5,898 nt of DNA from Chloroflexota bacterium (GCA_022560365.1 JADFTG010000089.1:1-5898); one strand, 5' to 3'. Positions 1 to 5,090 are shown, counted from the first letter of the stretch. Made by a program: numbers and translations. The notes: generated by a model not told the origin, from the letters alone.

Positions 1-148
1 TGGCTGGATAACCAGATTCCGCCGCAAGGGCATAAAGCCACTTCGCTTGTAACAGACAGGGCGGCCCGTCCAAGGCCATGTCCGCTTGACGTAATCCGTG
101 AAACGCGGCCCGAAAAGCGTCACCGTCTTCCTGCGCCCGTAAATTCAT
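1..148 (-). CDS. Partial unknown protein, N-terminal 49 residues
   Basis: An uninterrupted frame starts at an ATG at 148-146 and runs off the left edge. The visible protein begins MNLRAQEDGDAF and continues with a mixed hydrophobic and charged helical-looking sequence (LLQAKWLYALAAES). I do not recognise the family. The start is supported by a purine-rich GGAGAGGTGG ribosome binding site about 5 bases upstream on the minus strand. A GC hairpin (168-173 with 181-186) lies just before that site in the leader. The gene diverges from the small-RNA and DUF1465 genes, so the stretch from 149 to about 330 probably holds its promoter. No signal peptide or membrane segment is visible in this fragment. 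The open frame and good start make a real gene likely, but the short length limits certainty. Confidence 0.55.
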   Translation of the reverse strand, partial: MNLRAQEDGDAFRAAFHGLRQADMALDGPPCLLQAKWLYALAAESGYPA

Positions 149-167
149 CAACACCACCTCTCCCGCC

Positions 168-186
168 GCCCGGTTCCCTGCCGGGC
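168..186 (-). other. GC hairpin in leader of the left-edge gene
   Basis: GCCCGG at 168-173 pairs perfectly with CCGGGC at 181-186 around a 7-base loop. It lies directly upstream of the ribosome binding site of the minus-strand gene. No T-run follows on either strand, so it is not a terminator. A role in translation is possible but not shown. Confidence 0.35.
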
Positions 187-292
187 CAGGACGTTGGAAA
201 CATCCTCGTAAGCCCTTGATGTATATAAGCTGGCCGCCAGACCCTAATTCCAACGCGCCTCAATGTTTTCAATAGCTTAACTTTTACATTTG

Positions 293-308
293 TTAACCTT
301 TCGTTAAC
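293..308 (+). promoter_or_regulatory. Putative CtrA binding site
   Basis: TTAACCTTTCGTTAAC matches the full CtrA consensus TTAA-N7-TTAA of Alphaproteobacteria exactly (TTAA 293-296, seven bases, TTAA 304-307). A further TTAA half-site is at 277-280. The right half lies in a perfect 12-bp palindrome, TTCGTTAACGAA (300-311). The box ends about 10 bp before a TATATA -10 element, so it covers the -35 position, which is where CtrA usually sits at promoters it activates. The nearby DUF1465 (RcdA-like) gene fits a lineage that has CtrA. Binding itself is inferred. Confidence 0.6.
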
Positions 309-318
309 GAATTCCCTC

Positions 319-324
319 TATATA
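319..324 (+). promoter_or_regulatory. Probable -10 element of the small-RNA promoter
   Basis: TATATA at 319-324 would place transcription start near 331, the base before the first hairpin of the candidate small RNA. There is no good TTGACA-type -35; the CtrA-like box occupies that place, as expected of an activator-dependent promoter. Confidence 0.45.
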
Positions 325-330
325 TGGGAT

Positions 331-423
331 CAGACAATTCCTTCCTTAGGGTTGTCTTTGGACGTAGTCCAATTTTTGACGCCTCCCTGTTAACTTAAGC
401 CGCCCTCCGGGGCGGCTTTTTTT
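331..423 (+). ncRNA. Candidate small regulatory RNA, about 93 nt
   Basis: The stretch has no convincing reading frame but a compact chain of structures. Hairpin 1 pairs AGACAA (332-337) with TTGTCT (352-357) around a pyrimidine-rich loop containing TTCCTTCC. Hairpin 2 pairs TTGGAC (358-363) with GTCCAA (367-372) over a 3-base loop. A single-stranded linker with TTTTTGACGCCTCCCTGTT follows, then a strong intrinsic terminator. The TTCCTTCC loop and the CCTCCC linker could pair with Shine-Dalgarno sequences, as in many trans-acting alphaproteobacterial small RNAs. From memory the layout recalls the suhB/mmgR-type RNAs of Alphaproteobacteria, but I cannot confirm the family. A -10 element and a CtrA-like box lie immediately upstream. 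Alternatively it could be the leader of a transcript that reads through to the DUF1465 gene. Confidence 0.55.
397..423 (+). terminator. Rho-independent terminator
   Basis: AAGCCGCC (397-404) pairs perfectly with GGCGGCTT (411-418) around the loop CTCCGG, and T's continue to 423. This is a textbook intrinsic terminator on the plus strand. It ends the candidate small RNA and insulates the DUF1465 promoter downstream. Confidence 0.85.
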
Positions 424-467
424 GGCCTTTATCGGCCGGCGCCCACCGGGCGGGATTTGTAAAGCTA

Positions 468-476
468 TGTTAAAAT
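468..476 (+). promoter_or_regulatory. Extended -10 promoter for the DUF1465 gene
   Basis: TGTTAAAAT (468-476) has the TGn extension directly before a TAAAAT -10 hexamer. It lies 45 bases after the upstream terminator and is the best promoter match before the DUF1465 gene. The -35 region is GC-rich and unlike the consensus, which fits an extended -10 promoter. It implies a leader of about 190 bases (roughly 483-673) with no other recognisable element. Confidence 0.4.
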
Positions 477-673
477 AGACAACTACGGCCAGGTAAAGGT
501 TGTATTTACGCTCCCGTGGGAAAATCATCGGCCGGGGAAGCTATGCCTCGGGGCGCCCTTGGGGAAGGGATCGCGCGGTCGCGGATTCTGAACGGTGCCT
601 GGTGGTCGAACGGTGCTTGGCGCCAGCAGTTCATCTTCGATCGCGCTCTTGCCGAGCGGGCGAGGGAGTGGAC

Positions 674-1384
674 ATGGGAAGCGAAACGCCGACGGCGTTT
701 TTCAACAAGACCTATGAAGAAGCGCTCGCCCTCATGGTCGAGACGAAGGACTATATCGAGTGGCACGAGAGCGACGACGGCGGGCTTTTACCCGATCTCG
801 ACCGCTTGCGCCTGAGCCGTGAAGCCATGCGCGTGACCGCGCGTCTGACCCAGATCATGGCCTGGCTGTTCGCCCAGAAGGCCGTGTTCGTCGGCGAGCT
901 CACCCTCGCCGAAGCCGCGGCCGAGCCCTATACGCTCTCCGGGCAGGAGGTGTGCGCGCCCGACGATGCCGATCACCGCCGCGGCCACTGGCGTGCCGTA
1001 CACGCTGGAAGATTTCGTAAAAATCGGCGAGCGTACCTGGAATCTCGAACGCCTGTGGAACATGAAAGCCGGCCTGACCAAGGCCGACGATTCCCTCCCC
1101 AAACGTCTCCTCAAAGAGGCCCACACGTCCGGCCCCTCCGCCGGCGTCACGATGGCCGTCGCGCTCGTCTCCGCCATGACGCGTCGGCCCGTCCACAAGG
1201 ACGTGGCGATGACCGGCGAGATCACGCTGCGCGGCAAGGTGCTGCCCGTCGGCGCCATCCGCGACAAGATTCTCGCTGCGCACCGCGCCGGCAGCAAACG
1301 CATCATCATCCCGCGGGACAACGAGAACGACCTGCTCGACGTCCGCGAAGAAGTCCGCCGCGACCTCGAGTTCGTGCTCGTTGA
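674..1384 (+). CDS. Truncated DUF1465 (RcdA-like) protein, ending in out-of-frame sequence
   Basis: The start is ATG 674, with GAGGGAG (662-668) five bases upstream; the same frame is open back to 500, but that part looks like untranslated leader. Residues 1 to about 94 match DUF1465: an N-terminal [17 protein letters not shown] helix, [24 protein letters not shown], then a [13 protein letters not shown]...GQEVC segment. This family includes Caulobacter RcdA, an adaptor that helps ClpXP degrade the cell-cycle regulator CtrA. After GQEVC (943-955) family similarity stops. The frame then reads for about 140 more residues as an Arg- and Pro-rich out-of-frame version of the AOR-Lon sequence, and that tail is very unlikely to be native. 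The C-terminal part expected of a full DUF1465 protein is missing. The family call is good; an intact, working product is unlikely. Confidence 0.7.
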   Translation: MGSETPTAFFNKTYEEALALMVETKDYIEWHESDDGGLLPDLDRLRLSREAMRVTARLTQIMAWLFAQKAVFVGELTLAEAAAEPYTLSGQEVCAPDDADHRRGHWRAVHAGRFRKNRRAYLESRTPVEHESRPDQGRRFPPQTSPQRGPHVRPLRRRHDGRRARLRHDASARPQGRGDDRRDHAARQGAARRRHPRQDSRCAPRRQQTHHHPAGQRERPARRPRRSPPRPRVRAR

Positions 1385-1472
1385 CAGCGTGGACGAGGTA
1401 CTGGATGCGGCCCTGCACAAAGAAGCGATCGACGACGGCCCAAGGGTCGAGCAGCTCGTCGCGGGCAGCTAG
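966..1472 (+). CDS. Chimeric ORF: AOR C-terminus fused to Lon protease domain
   Basis: Residues 1 to about 55 resemble the extreme C-terminus of tungsten-type aldehyde:ferredoxin oxidoreductases ([20 protein letters not shown], then [12 protein letters not shown] and DDSLPKRLL). From residue 56 the protein is the C-terminal proteolytic domain of Lon: [20 protein letters not shown], then [16 protein letters not shown] and KILAAHRAG. The Ser-Lys dyad is present as S58 in GPSAG and K101 in RDKILAAHR. The Lon end looks complete, but its N-terminal and AAA+ ATPase domains (several hundred residues) are absent, as is nearly all of AOR. The switch falls on GPSAG, a motif close to the GPS-x-G seen near AOR C-termini. 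ATG 966 has an AGGAGGT 14 bases upstream, too far to be ideal and explained by the preceding gene. Probably two gene remnants rather than a working enzyme, although the frame is intact for 168 residues. Confidence 0.7.
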   Translation: MPITAAATGVPYTLEDFVKIGERTWNLERLWNMKAGLTKADDSLPKRLLKEAHTSGPSAGVTMAVALVSAMTRRPVHKDVAMTGEITLRGKVLPVGAIRDKILAAHRAGSKRIIIPRDNENDLLDVREEVRRDLEFVLVDSVDEVLDAALHKEAIDDGPRVEQLVAGS

Positions 1473-1598
1473 TCCGCCCTCCTGACACACCGCTGCCGCC
1501 CGGAAGAGCCAGAGTGGCACCTCTTCGCCATCGATATCGAGCACGTCGCACTCATCGCCTTCGAGAACGAGCAGAAGACCGTCCAGATCTGGCCCTGA
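1473..1598 (+). pseudogene. 3' remnant, possibly PPOX-like FMN-binding protein
   Basis: Directly after the Lon stop, in the same frame, 41 codons stay open to a TGA at 1596-1598. The last 28 or so read like a protein end: PEEPEWHLFAIDIEHVALIA followed by a Glu/Lys-rich strand and QIWP. This recalls the C-terminus of pyridoxamine-5'-phosphate-oxidase-like FMN-binding proteins, where a WHLFA-D-I segment precedes a final strand. There is no ATG and no ribosome binding site, so it cannot be expressed by itself. It is best read as the leftover tail of a lost gene. The family call is tentative; that it is degraded coding sequence is likelier than the family name. Confidence 0.4.
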
Positions 1599-1620
1599 CC
1601 ATCAGCGGCCAGCGGCGATA

Positions 1621-1645
1621 CGCACCCCGTATAAGATAAGGGGCG
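1621..1645 (+). promoter_or_regulatory. HIT gene start region: -10-like box and SD in an inverted repeat
   Basis: TATAAG (1630-1635) resembles a -10 box. AAGGGG (1638-1643) is a ribosome binding site four bases before ATG 1648. CCCC (1625-1628) and GGGG (1640-1643) are complementary and would enclose an 11-base loop, hiding the binding site if the whole stretch is transcribed. If TATAAG is the real -10, the transcript would start near 1642 with almost no leader. Confidence 0.35.
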
Positions 1646-1647
1646 TT

Positions 1648-2178
1648 ATGAAGGGCTGCCTCGCCTGTGACCTGACCACCGGACGCGCGCCCTTAACGGG
1701 CGGTGTCATCTTTGAGAGCGATGGCTGGCTCGTCGAGCACTGCATAGGGCCGTTGGGTGTCGGCACCTTGATCGTCAAGCCGCGTCGCCACGTCGAGCGC
1801 TTTGTTGACCTCTCGCCTGCCGAGTATGGGGCCTTCGGCCGACTCGTCTGGCTCGCTACGGCGGCCCTGCGGGAGCTGCTCTCGCCCGACCAGACGTACG
1901 TCTGCCAGTGGGCTCACGCTGGCTGGACTCCCGGGCACATTCACTTCGTCATCCAGCCCGCGTGGGACCGCGATGGCGAGAAGCACGCTAGCCCCGGTCC
2001 CTTCCTCCAGGTCGATCTGTTCAACGCCAACAAGACTCCGCCGGCCGACGAGGTCGAAGCCTTCTGCGTCCGCGTCCGCGAAGTGATCCACCAACTCACT
2101 GCCTCTACAGGGACGTCAGTCGCCCTGTCTGATCGGTTCCCCCGCCCCCGGCGGAGGGGAGAGGGGGACAGGGGGTGA
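1648..2178 (+). CDS. HIT-family (histidine triad) protein
   Basis: The family consists of small cytoplasmic nucleotide-binding hydrolases or transferases acting on nucleoside phosphoramidates and dinucleotides. The 176-residue product opens with CLAC (C4, C7), has VEHCIGPLGVGTLIVKPRRH in its first 50 residues, and carries the triad region WTPGHIHFVIQP (93-104). The second and third triad histidines are present (H97, the presumed nucleophile, and H99), but the first is Pro (P95). A PGHIHF form is, to my recollection, a known HIT subgroup, so it need not be inactive. The start is ATG 1648, with AAGGGG four bases upstream. The native protein probably ends near residue 152 (REVIHQLTA); the Arg-rich tail is read through a GC-rich repeat. 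Its stop lies 4 bp before the next start, so the two genes are probably co-transcribed. The substrate is unknown. Confidence 0.85.
   Translation: MKGCLACDLTTGRAPLTGGVIFESDGWLVEHCIGPLGVGTLIVKPRRHVERFVDLSPAEYGAFGRLVWLATAALRELLSPDQTYVCQWAHAGWTPGHIHFVIQPAWDRDGEKHASPGPFLQVDLFNANKTPPADEVEAFCVRVREVIHQLTASTGTSVALSDRFPRPRRRGEGDRG
2107..2128 (+). repeat. Inverted repeat near the end of the HIT gene
   Basis: ACAGGG (2107-2112) and CCCTGT (2123-2128) are perfectly complementary around a 10-base loop. It lies just before the G-rich repeat and marks the point where the HIT protein stops looking conserved. No T-run follows, so it is not a simple terminator. Confidence 0.4.
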
Positions 2179-2181
2179 GGG
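2139..2181 (+). repeat. GC-rich interspersed-type repeat with hairpin and G-tracts
   Basis: CCCCCGCC (2139-2146) pairs with GGCGG-A-GGGG (2150-2158, one bulged A) over a 3-base loop. It is followed by G-tracts at 2156-2159, 2163-2167, 2171-2175 and 2179-2181, separated by exactly three bases each (AGA, ACA, TGA). It resembles short GC-rich intergenic repeats scattered through many high-GC genomes. It encodes the Arg-rich tail and stop of the HIT protein and supplies the ribosome binding site of the PIG-L gene. Confidence 0.6.
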
Positions 2182-2182
2182 T

Positions 2183-3001
2183 GTGAAGCGCGTCCTCGTC
2201 ATCGTCGCTCACGCCGACGACATGGAGTTCATGGCCGGCGGCACGATCGCGAAGATGGCTGGCCTGGGCTACGAGATCCGTGAAGTCATCGCGACGAACA
2301 ACGAGCGCGGCACGCTCGACCCCGGCTGGGACACGCGCTTCACAGCGGAGACGCGACGCGAGGAAGCCCGCCGAGGCGCCAGGGTCCTGGGCGTCGACCC
2401 CAACGTCGAGTTTCTGGGCTACGAAGACGGCCGCCTGACCGAGACGCCGCTCAACGAGCTGCGCGAGCTGTGCATGCGCGCGATCCGCGCCCACCGCCCT
2501 GACGTGCTGTTCACGTGGGACCCGTTCGCGCCGTACGAAGAACACGGCGACCACCGCAGCATCGCTATGGCAGCCACCGAAGCGGCCAGCTTCTCGCATT
2601 TCCCGCTCTACCACCCGGAGCACGCCGAAGACGGTCTCGATCCACATGACGTGGGCGAGCGCTACTTCTTCGCCAAGTCGCCCCGCGACGTGAACAAGAC
2701 CGTCGACATCGGCGAGCAGATCGACCGCAAGATCGACGCCCTCTGCGAGCACGTCTGCCAGATGGAGATGACGGTAATGGAGGCGCAGGCCGCGGTCGCC
2801 GCTGCCGGCCTCGACATCCCCTTCATTCGGGACGCCGACCCGGGCGACTACCGGCCGCTGATCGAGGCGCAGATCAAGGCCTGGGCGGCATCAGTCGGCA
2901 AGCGTGGAGGGTGCGCTTACGGCGAGGAGTTCCGCCGCCAGCGATTCGGCGGCGTGGAGCGCTGGCTGCCCGGCGGCGAGGGGCTGCCGGACGACGTCTA
3001 G
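2183..3001 (+). CDS. PIG-L / LmbE family deacetylase
   Basis: These zinc-dependent enzymes remove N-acetyl groups from sugars such as GlcNAc conjugates, as in MshB, BshB and PIG-L. The 272-residue cytoplasmic protein has the usual length. The N-terminal metal and catalytic motif is VAHADDMEF (residues 8-16; H10, D12, D13), where the common form is AHPDDxE, so Pro is replaced by Ala. The second motif, EEHGDHRSIA, gives H121 and H124, the latter being the expected third metal ligand. TRREEARRGARVLGV (57-71) and HRPDVLFTWDPF (104-115) are also typical. The start is GTG 2183, with GGGGGTGAGGG directly upstream; the first codons VKRVLVIVAH begin the Rossmann-like first strand. It follows the HIT gene after 4 bp and converges with the HD-GYP gene. 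The substrate is not predictable; no mycothiol or bacillithiol gene is nearby. Confidence 0.9.
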   Translation: MKRVLVIVAHADDMEFMAGGTIAKMAGLGYEIREVIATNNERGTLDPGWDTRFTAETRREEARRGARVLGVDPNVEFLGYEDGRLTETPLNELRELCMRAIRAHRPDVLFTWDPFAPYEEHGDHRSIAMAATEAASFSHFPLYHPEHAEDGLDPHDVGERYFFAKSPRDVNKTVDIGEQIDRKIDALCEHVCQMEMTVMEAQAAVAAAGLDIPFIRDADPGDYRPLIEAQIKAWAASVGKRGGCAYGEEFRRQRFGGVERWLPGGEGLPDDV

Positions 3002-3067
3002 CCCGACGGTCATCTCGGCCTTGGCGGGCGCCTCCTCGGGGTCGGCGGAAGCTACCTGGTCTGTCAT
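2891..3067 (-). CDS. Small overlapping frame behind the HD-GYP gene, possibly a remnant
   Basis: An ATG at 3067-3065 overlaps the HD-GYP stop codon as ATGA, the usual arrangement for translational coupling. The 58-residue frame begins MTDQVASADPEEAPAKAE, an acidic, Ala/Pro-rich start typical of real proteins. About 22 codons in, it enters sequence antisense to the 3' end of the PIG-L gene and soon stops. It may be the surviving N-terminus of a third gene of the operon whose body was replaced, or a chance frame. The antisense part is very unlikely to be native coding sequence. No family is recognisable. Confidence 0.25.
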   Translation of the reverse strand: MTDQVASADPEEAPAKAEMTVGLDVVRQPLAAGQPALHAAESLAAELLAVSAPSTLAD

Positions 3068-4146
3068 GATGTTTCCCTGGCGACCGCGACCGTTCTCAGA
3101 TCAGCGGCTCTGGCGCCGTTCGCCGAACCGTTGCGCTCGCCGAACAGACCCATCTCCTCGGCGCGCACGAATGCACGCACGACGTCGGGGTCAAACTGCG
3201 TGAGCGAGTTTCTGAGTATTTCTTTCAGCGCCACCTCGTGCGACATCTTCTTGCGGTGTGGGCGGTCGCTCGTCATTGCCGTGTAGGCGTCGGCCACGGC
3301 GTAAATCCGCGAGCCCACCGGGATCTTGTCTCCCTTGAGGCCGTACGGGTAGCCCTGGCCGTCGAACCGTTCATGGTGGGCGAGCACGACCTCGGCGGCG
3401 TCGCTGAGGTTGAGGATATCGGCCAGGATATTGGAGCCGAGCTCTGGATGGCGTCGCATCTCATCCCACTCCCCATCGCTGAGTTTACCTTCCTTGGCCA
3501 GGATCCCCTCCGCGATCTCCATCTTGCCGATGTCTGCGAGCACGGCGGCGCGCTGGATGAGCTGTGTCTCCTCGCGGCCCAATCTCATCTGCTGGGCGAG
3601 GATGAACGCCAGGTCGCTTACCTCCAACGCGTGGCTGGCCGACATGTCGTCCCGCAGCCCCATCGCCGAAGTCAGGGCGTCGACGATCGAGCTGTACTTC
3701 TGATGCACTCCTCTGACCCGGCTCTCCACCCTCTCCCTTTCACGGCGGAGAGAGAGCAGCGTCGTCAGCAGCGTGGCGGCGAGGGCCGCGCAGCCAACGA
3801 CCATAGCGGCGAGCGCGCTGGCTGCAATCGTAGCCACAGCCAGCATCAGAACGAAGATAATCAGCCCGGCTATCGTCACAATCTTGCCGCGCGCCCCGAT
3901 TTCGAGACTGGTTACTTCCTGCTGATGCACCCCTTTGACCCCGCTCTCCACCCTCCCCCTTCCGCGGCGGACAGAGCGCAGCGTCAGCAGCAGCGTAGCG
4001 AAGAGGGCTACGGAGCCAACGATCGCAGCGGCGAGCGCACCGGCTGCTATCGTTGCCATAGCCAGCATCAGGCCGAAGAGAATCAGCCCGCTTATCGTCG
4101 CCATCGTGCCGCGCGTCCCGGTTTTTCGGCTGGTTATTTCCCTCAT
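3064..4146 (-). CDS. Membrane HD-GYP domain protein with degenerate HD pair
   Basis: HD-GYP proteins hydrolyse c-di-GMP to pGpG or GMP. The 360-residue product has an N-terminal membrane part with four predicted helices in two near-identical 74-residue units (about 1-74 and 75-148), each ending in a basic RVES-V-GVHQ segment. The HD-GYP domain spans about 150-330: H172, then VLADIGKM where VLHDIGKM is usual (A204 replaces His; D205 and K208 remain), RRHPELG (H233), AHHERFDGQGYP (H257, H258 and the GYP at 265-267), and VAD with D286. All other core residues look normal. It starts 11 bp after the GGDEF stop, and the AGGGGG at its ribosome binding site overlaps that stop codon, so the genes form one unit. 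Loss of the HD histidine should impair the metal centre; the protein may be a weak enzyme or a c-di-GMP-responsive partner of the cyclase. Confidence 0.9.
   Translation of the reverse strand: MREITSRKTGTRGTMATISGLILFGLMLAMATIAAGALAAAIVGSVALFATLLLTLRSVRRGRGRVESGVKGVHQQEVTSLEIGARGKIVTIAGLIIFVLMLAVATIAASALAAMVVGCAALAATLLTTLLSLRRERERVESRVRGVHQKYSSIVDALTSAMGLRDDMSASHALEVSDLAFILAQQMRLGREETQLIQRAAVLADIGKMEIAEGILAKEGKLSDGEWDEMRRHPELGSNILADILNLSDAAEVVLAHHERFDGQGYPYGLKGDKIPVGSRIYAVADAYTAMTSDRPHRKKMSHEVALKEILRNSLTQFDPDVVRAFVRAEEMGLFGERNGSANGARAADLRTVAVARETS
3701..4144 (-). repeat. 222-bp in-frame tandem duplication in the HD-GYP gene
   Basis: Two adjacent units (about 3701-3922 and 3923-4144) share the same order of sequence blocks, including TGATGCAC, GGCTCTCCACCCTC/CGCTCTCCACCCTC, AGCCAGCATCAG and CTGGTTA-TTCC. 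The period is 222 bp, exactly 74 codons. Each unit encodes a short basic start, two hydrophobic helices and an RVES...GVHQ linker. Several substitutions per unit, many apparently silent or conservative, suggest the copy is not recent. Confidence 0.9.
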
Positions 4147-4157
4147 ATCGGAGCCCC

Positions 4158-5024
4158 CTAAACGTTCCCGTATCCGTCGTCAGGCGCCGAGTCGATGCCC
4201 TGAGACGTTACTGGCTGTGTTATTGCGTCGCCGCTCTTGGCGAGTTTTCGCGATACTTTGTTGGCGTACATGTCCGCATCCGCCCACTGGATCAGTTCTT
4301 CGACCTCATCGCCGCCCCACGGGTAGCCCGCAAGGCCGACGGAGACCGTGACCACGATCGATTTGTCCCCTTCCTGGTACATCGGCGTCCTTTCCAGGTC
4401 TTCCCATAGGCGCCGCGCCAGCGCGAAGGCGCCACGCTTGTCAGTCTCCGGCATCACGATGCCGAACTCGTCGCCGCCCAGGCGGGCCGCTACGTCGTGT
4501 GTGCGCGTGTGTCGGGCCATCGCCTTGCCGAGGTTGGCCAGGATCTCGTCGCCGACGCCGTGGCCGTACTCGTCGTTGATCGTTTTCAACCCGTCGAGGT
4601 CCATCACCAGGATCGCCAGTGGCTGCCTGGAGAGGCGCGCCTTCTCGACCTCTATCTTGAGGACTTCGTAGAAGTGCCGGCGGTTGAAGAGGCCGGTTAG
4701 CTCGTCCCGGTAGGCCATATCCTGGAGGTCAGTCAACTGCATCACCAGCCTTGCCTTAAAGCGATGGTAGGAGGAGAGGTGCATCCGCCGAATCACCACG
4801 CCGCAGAAGAGAGCGTAGGCGAAGTGGACGCCCGCCGCTGCCGAGTAGAGGGTGAAGTGCCACCACTGTCCGCCTACCTCCACCGACAGCGCGATCAGGG
4901 CCCCGACCGTGACGATCGTGACCGCTATTCCGCTTGCCCACGCTATGCGGTTGATGCTGGCTTCTTCGCGCACAAGATTGCACTCCGAAGCCGCCAGACT
5001 CGTTCCGTTCGGCATGCCACTCAT
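4158..5024 (-). CDS. Membrane-bound GGDEF diguanylate cyclase
   Basis: This enzyme makes c-di-GMP from two GTP. Counting from ATG 5024 (288 residues), two membrane helices lie at about 27-49 and 58-79 with no large sensor domain between them, followed by a short helical linker and the GGDEF domain (about 105-258). Visible motifs are DELTGLFNRR, MDLDGLKTINDEYGHGVGD (metal-binding D142), and RLGGDEFG with an intact GGDEF at 183-187. RTHD (174-177) lies five residues before GGDEF and matches the RxxD inhibitory I-site, so product inhibition is likely. The frame extends to a GTG at 5042 that lacks a good ribosome binding site; ATG 5024 has AGGGA nine bases upstream, and ATG 5015 is another option. 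A c-di-GMP riboswitch lies in its leader, and an HD-GYP gene follows after 11 bp. Confidence 0.92.
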   Translation of the reverse strand: MSGMPNGTSLAASECNLVREEASINRIAWASGIAVTIVTVGALIALSVEVGGQWWHFTLYSAAAGVHFAYALFCGVVIRRMHLSSYHRFKARLVMQLTDLQDMAYRDELTGLFNRRHFYEVLKIEVEKARLSRQPLAILVMDLDGLKTINDEYGHGVGDEILANLGKAMARHTRTHDVAARLGGDEFGIVMPETDKRGAFALARRLWEDLERTPMYQEGDKSIVVTVSVGLAGYPWGGDEVEELIQWADADMYANKVSRKLAKSGDAITQPVTSQGIDSAPDDGYGNV

Positions 5025-5090
5025 CCCACCTGATCCCTGCACTCTGCGTTTGTTCTGCCGAAACAGCCACTTGGGCCCCGCTCTTGTCGC

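Noticed and set aside
440..452. CGCCC-ACC-GGGCG hairpin after the terminator
   Set aside because: Short GC hairpin with no T-run on either strand; no role can be supported.
500..673. N-terminal extension of the DUF1465 frame back to 500
   Set aside because: The peptide is Arg-rich and unlike the family, while ATG 674 has a good ribosome binding site and starts just before conserved residues.
900..1544. Long minus-strand frame opposite the AOR-Lon ORF
   Set aside because: Antisense shadow in GC-rich DNA; the plus strand carries recognisable AOR and Lon motifs.
2105..2752. 215-codon minus-strand frame opposite the PIG-L gene
   Set aside because: No family resemblance, and it lies opposite a clear PIG-L coding region.
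3002..3063. Terminator between the convergent PIG-L and HD-GYP genes
   Set aside because: No stable hairpin with a T-run on either strand.
3238..4161. 307-codon plus-strand frame opposite the HD-GYP gene
   Set aside because: Shadow of the HD-GYP gene; composition is His/Arg-rich with no recognisable domain.
5015..5090. Intrinsic terminator as the riboswitch expression platform
   Set aside because: Only short GC palindromes (such as GGGCCC) are present, with no U-tract, so attenuation is not supported.
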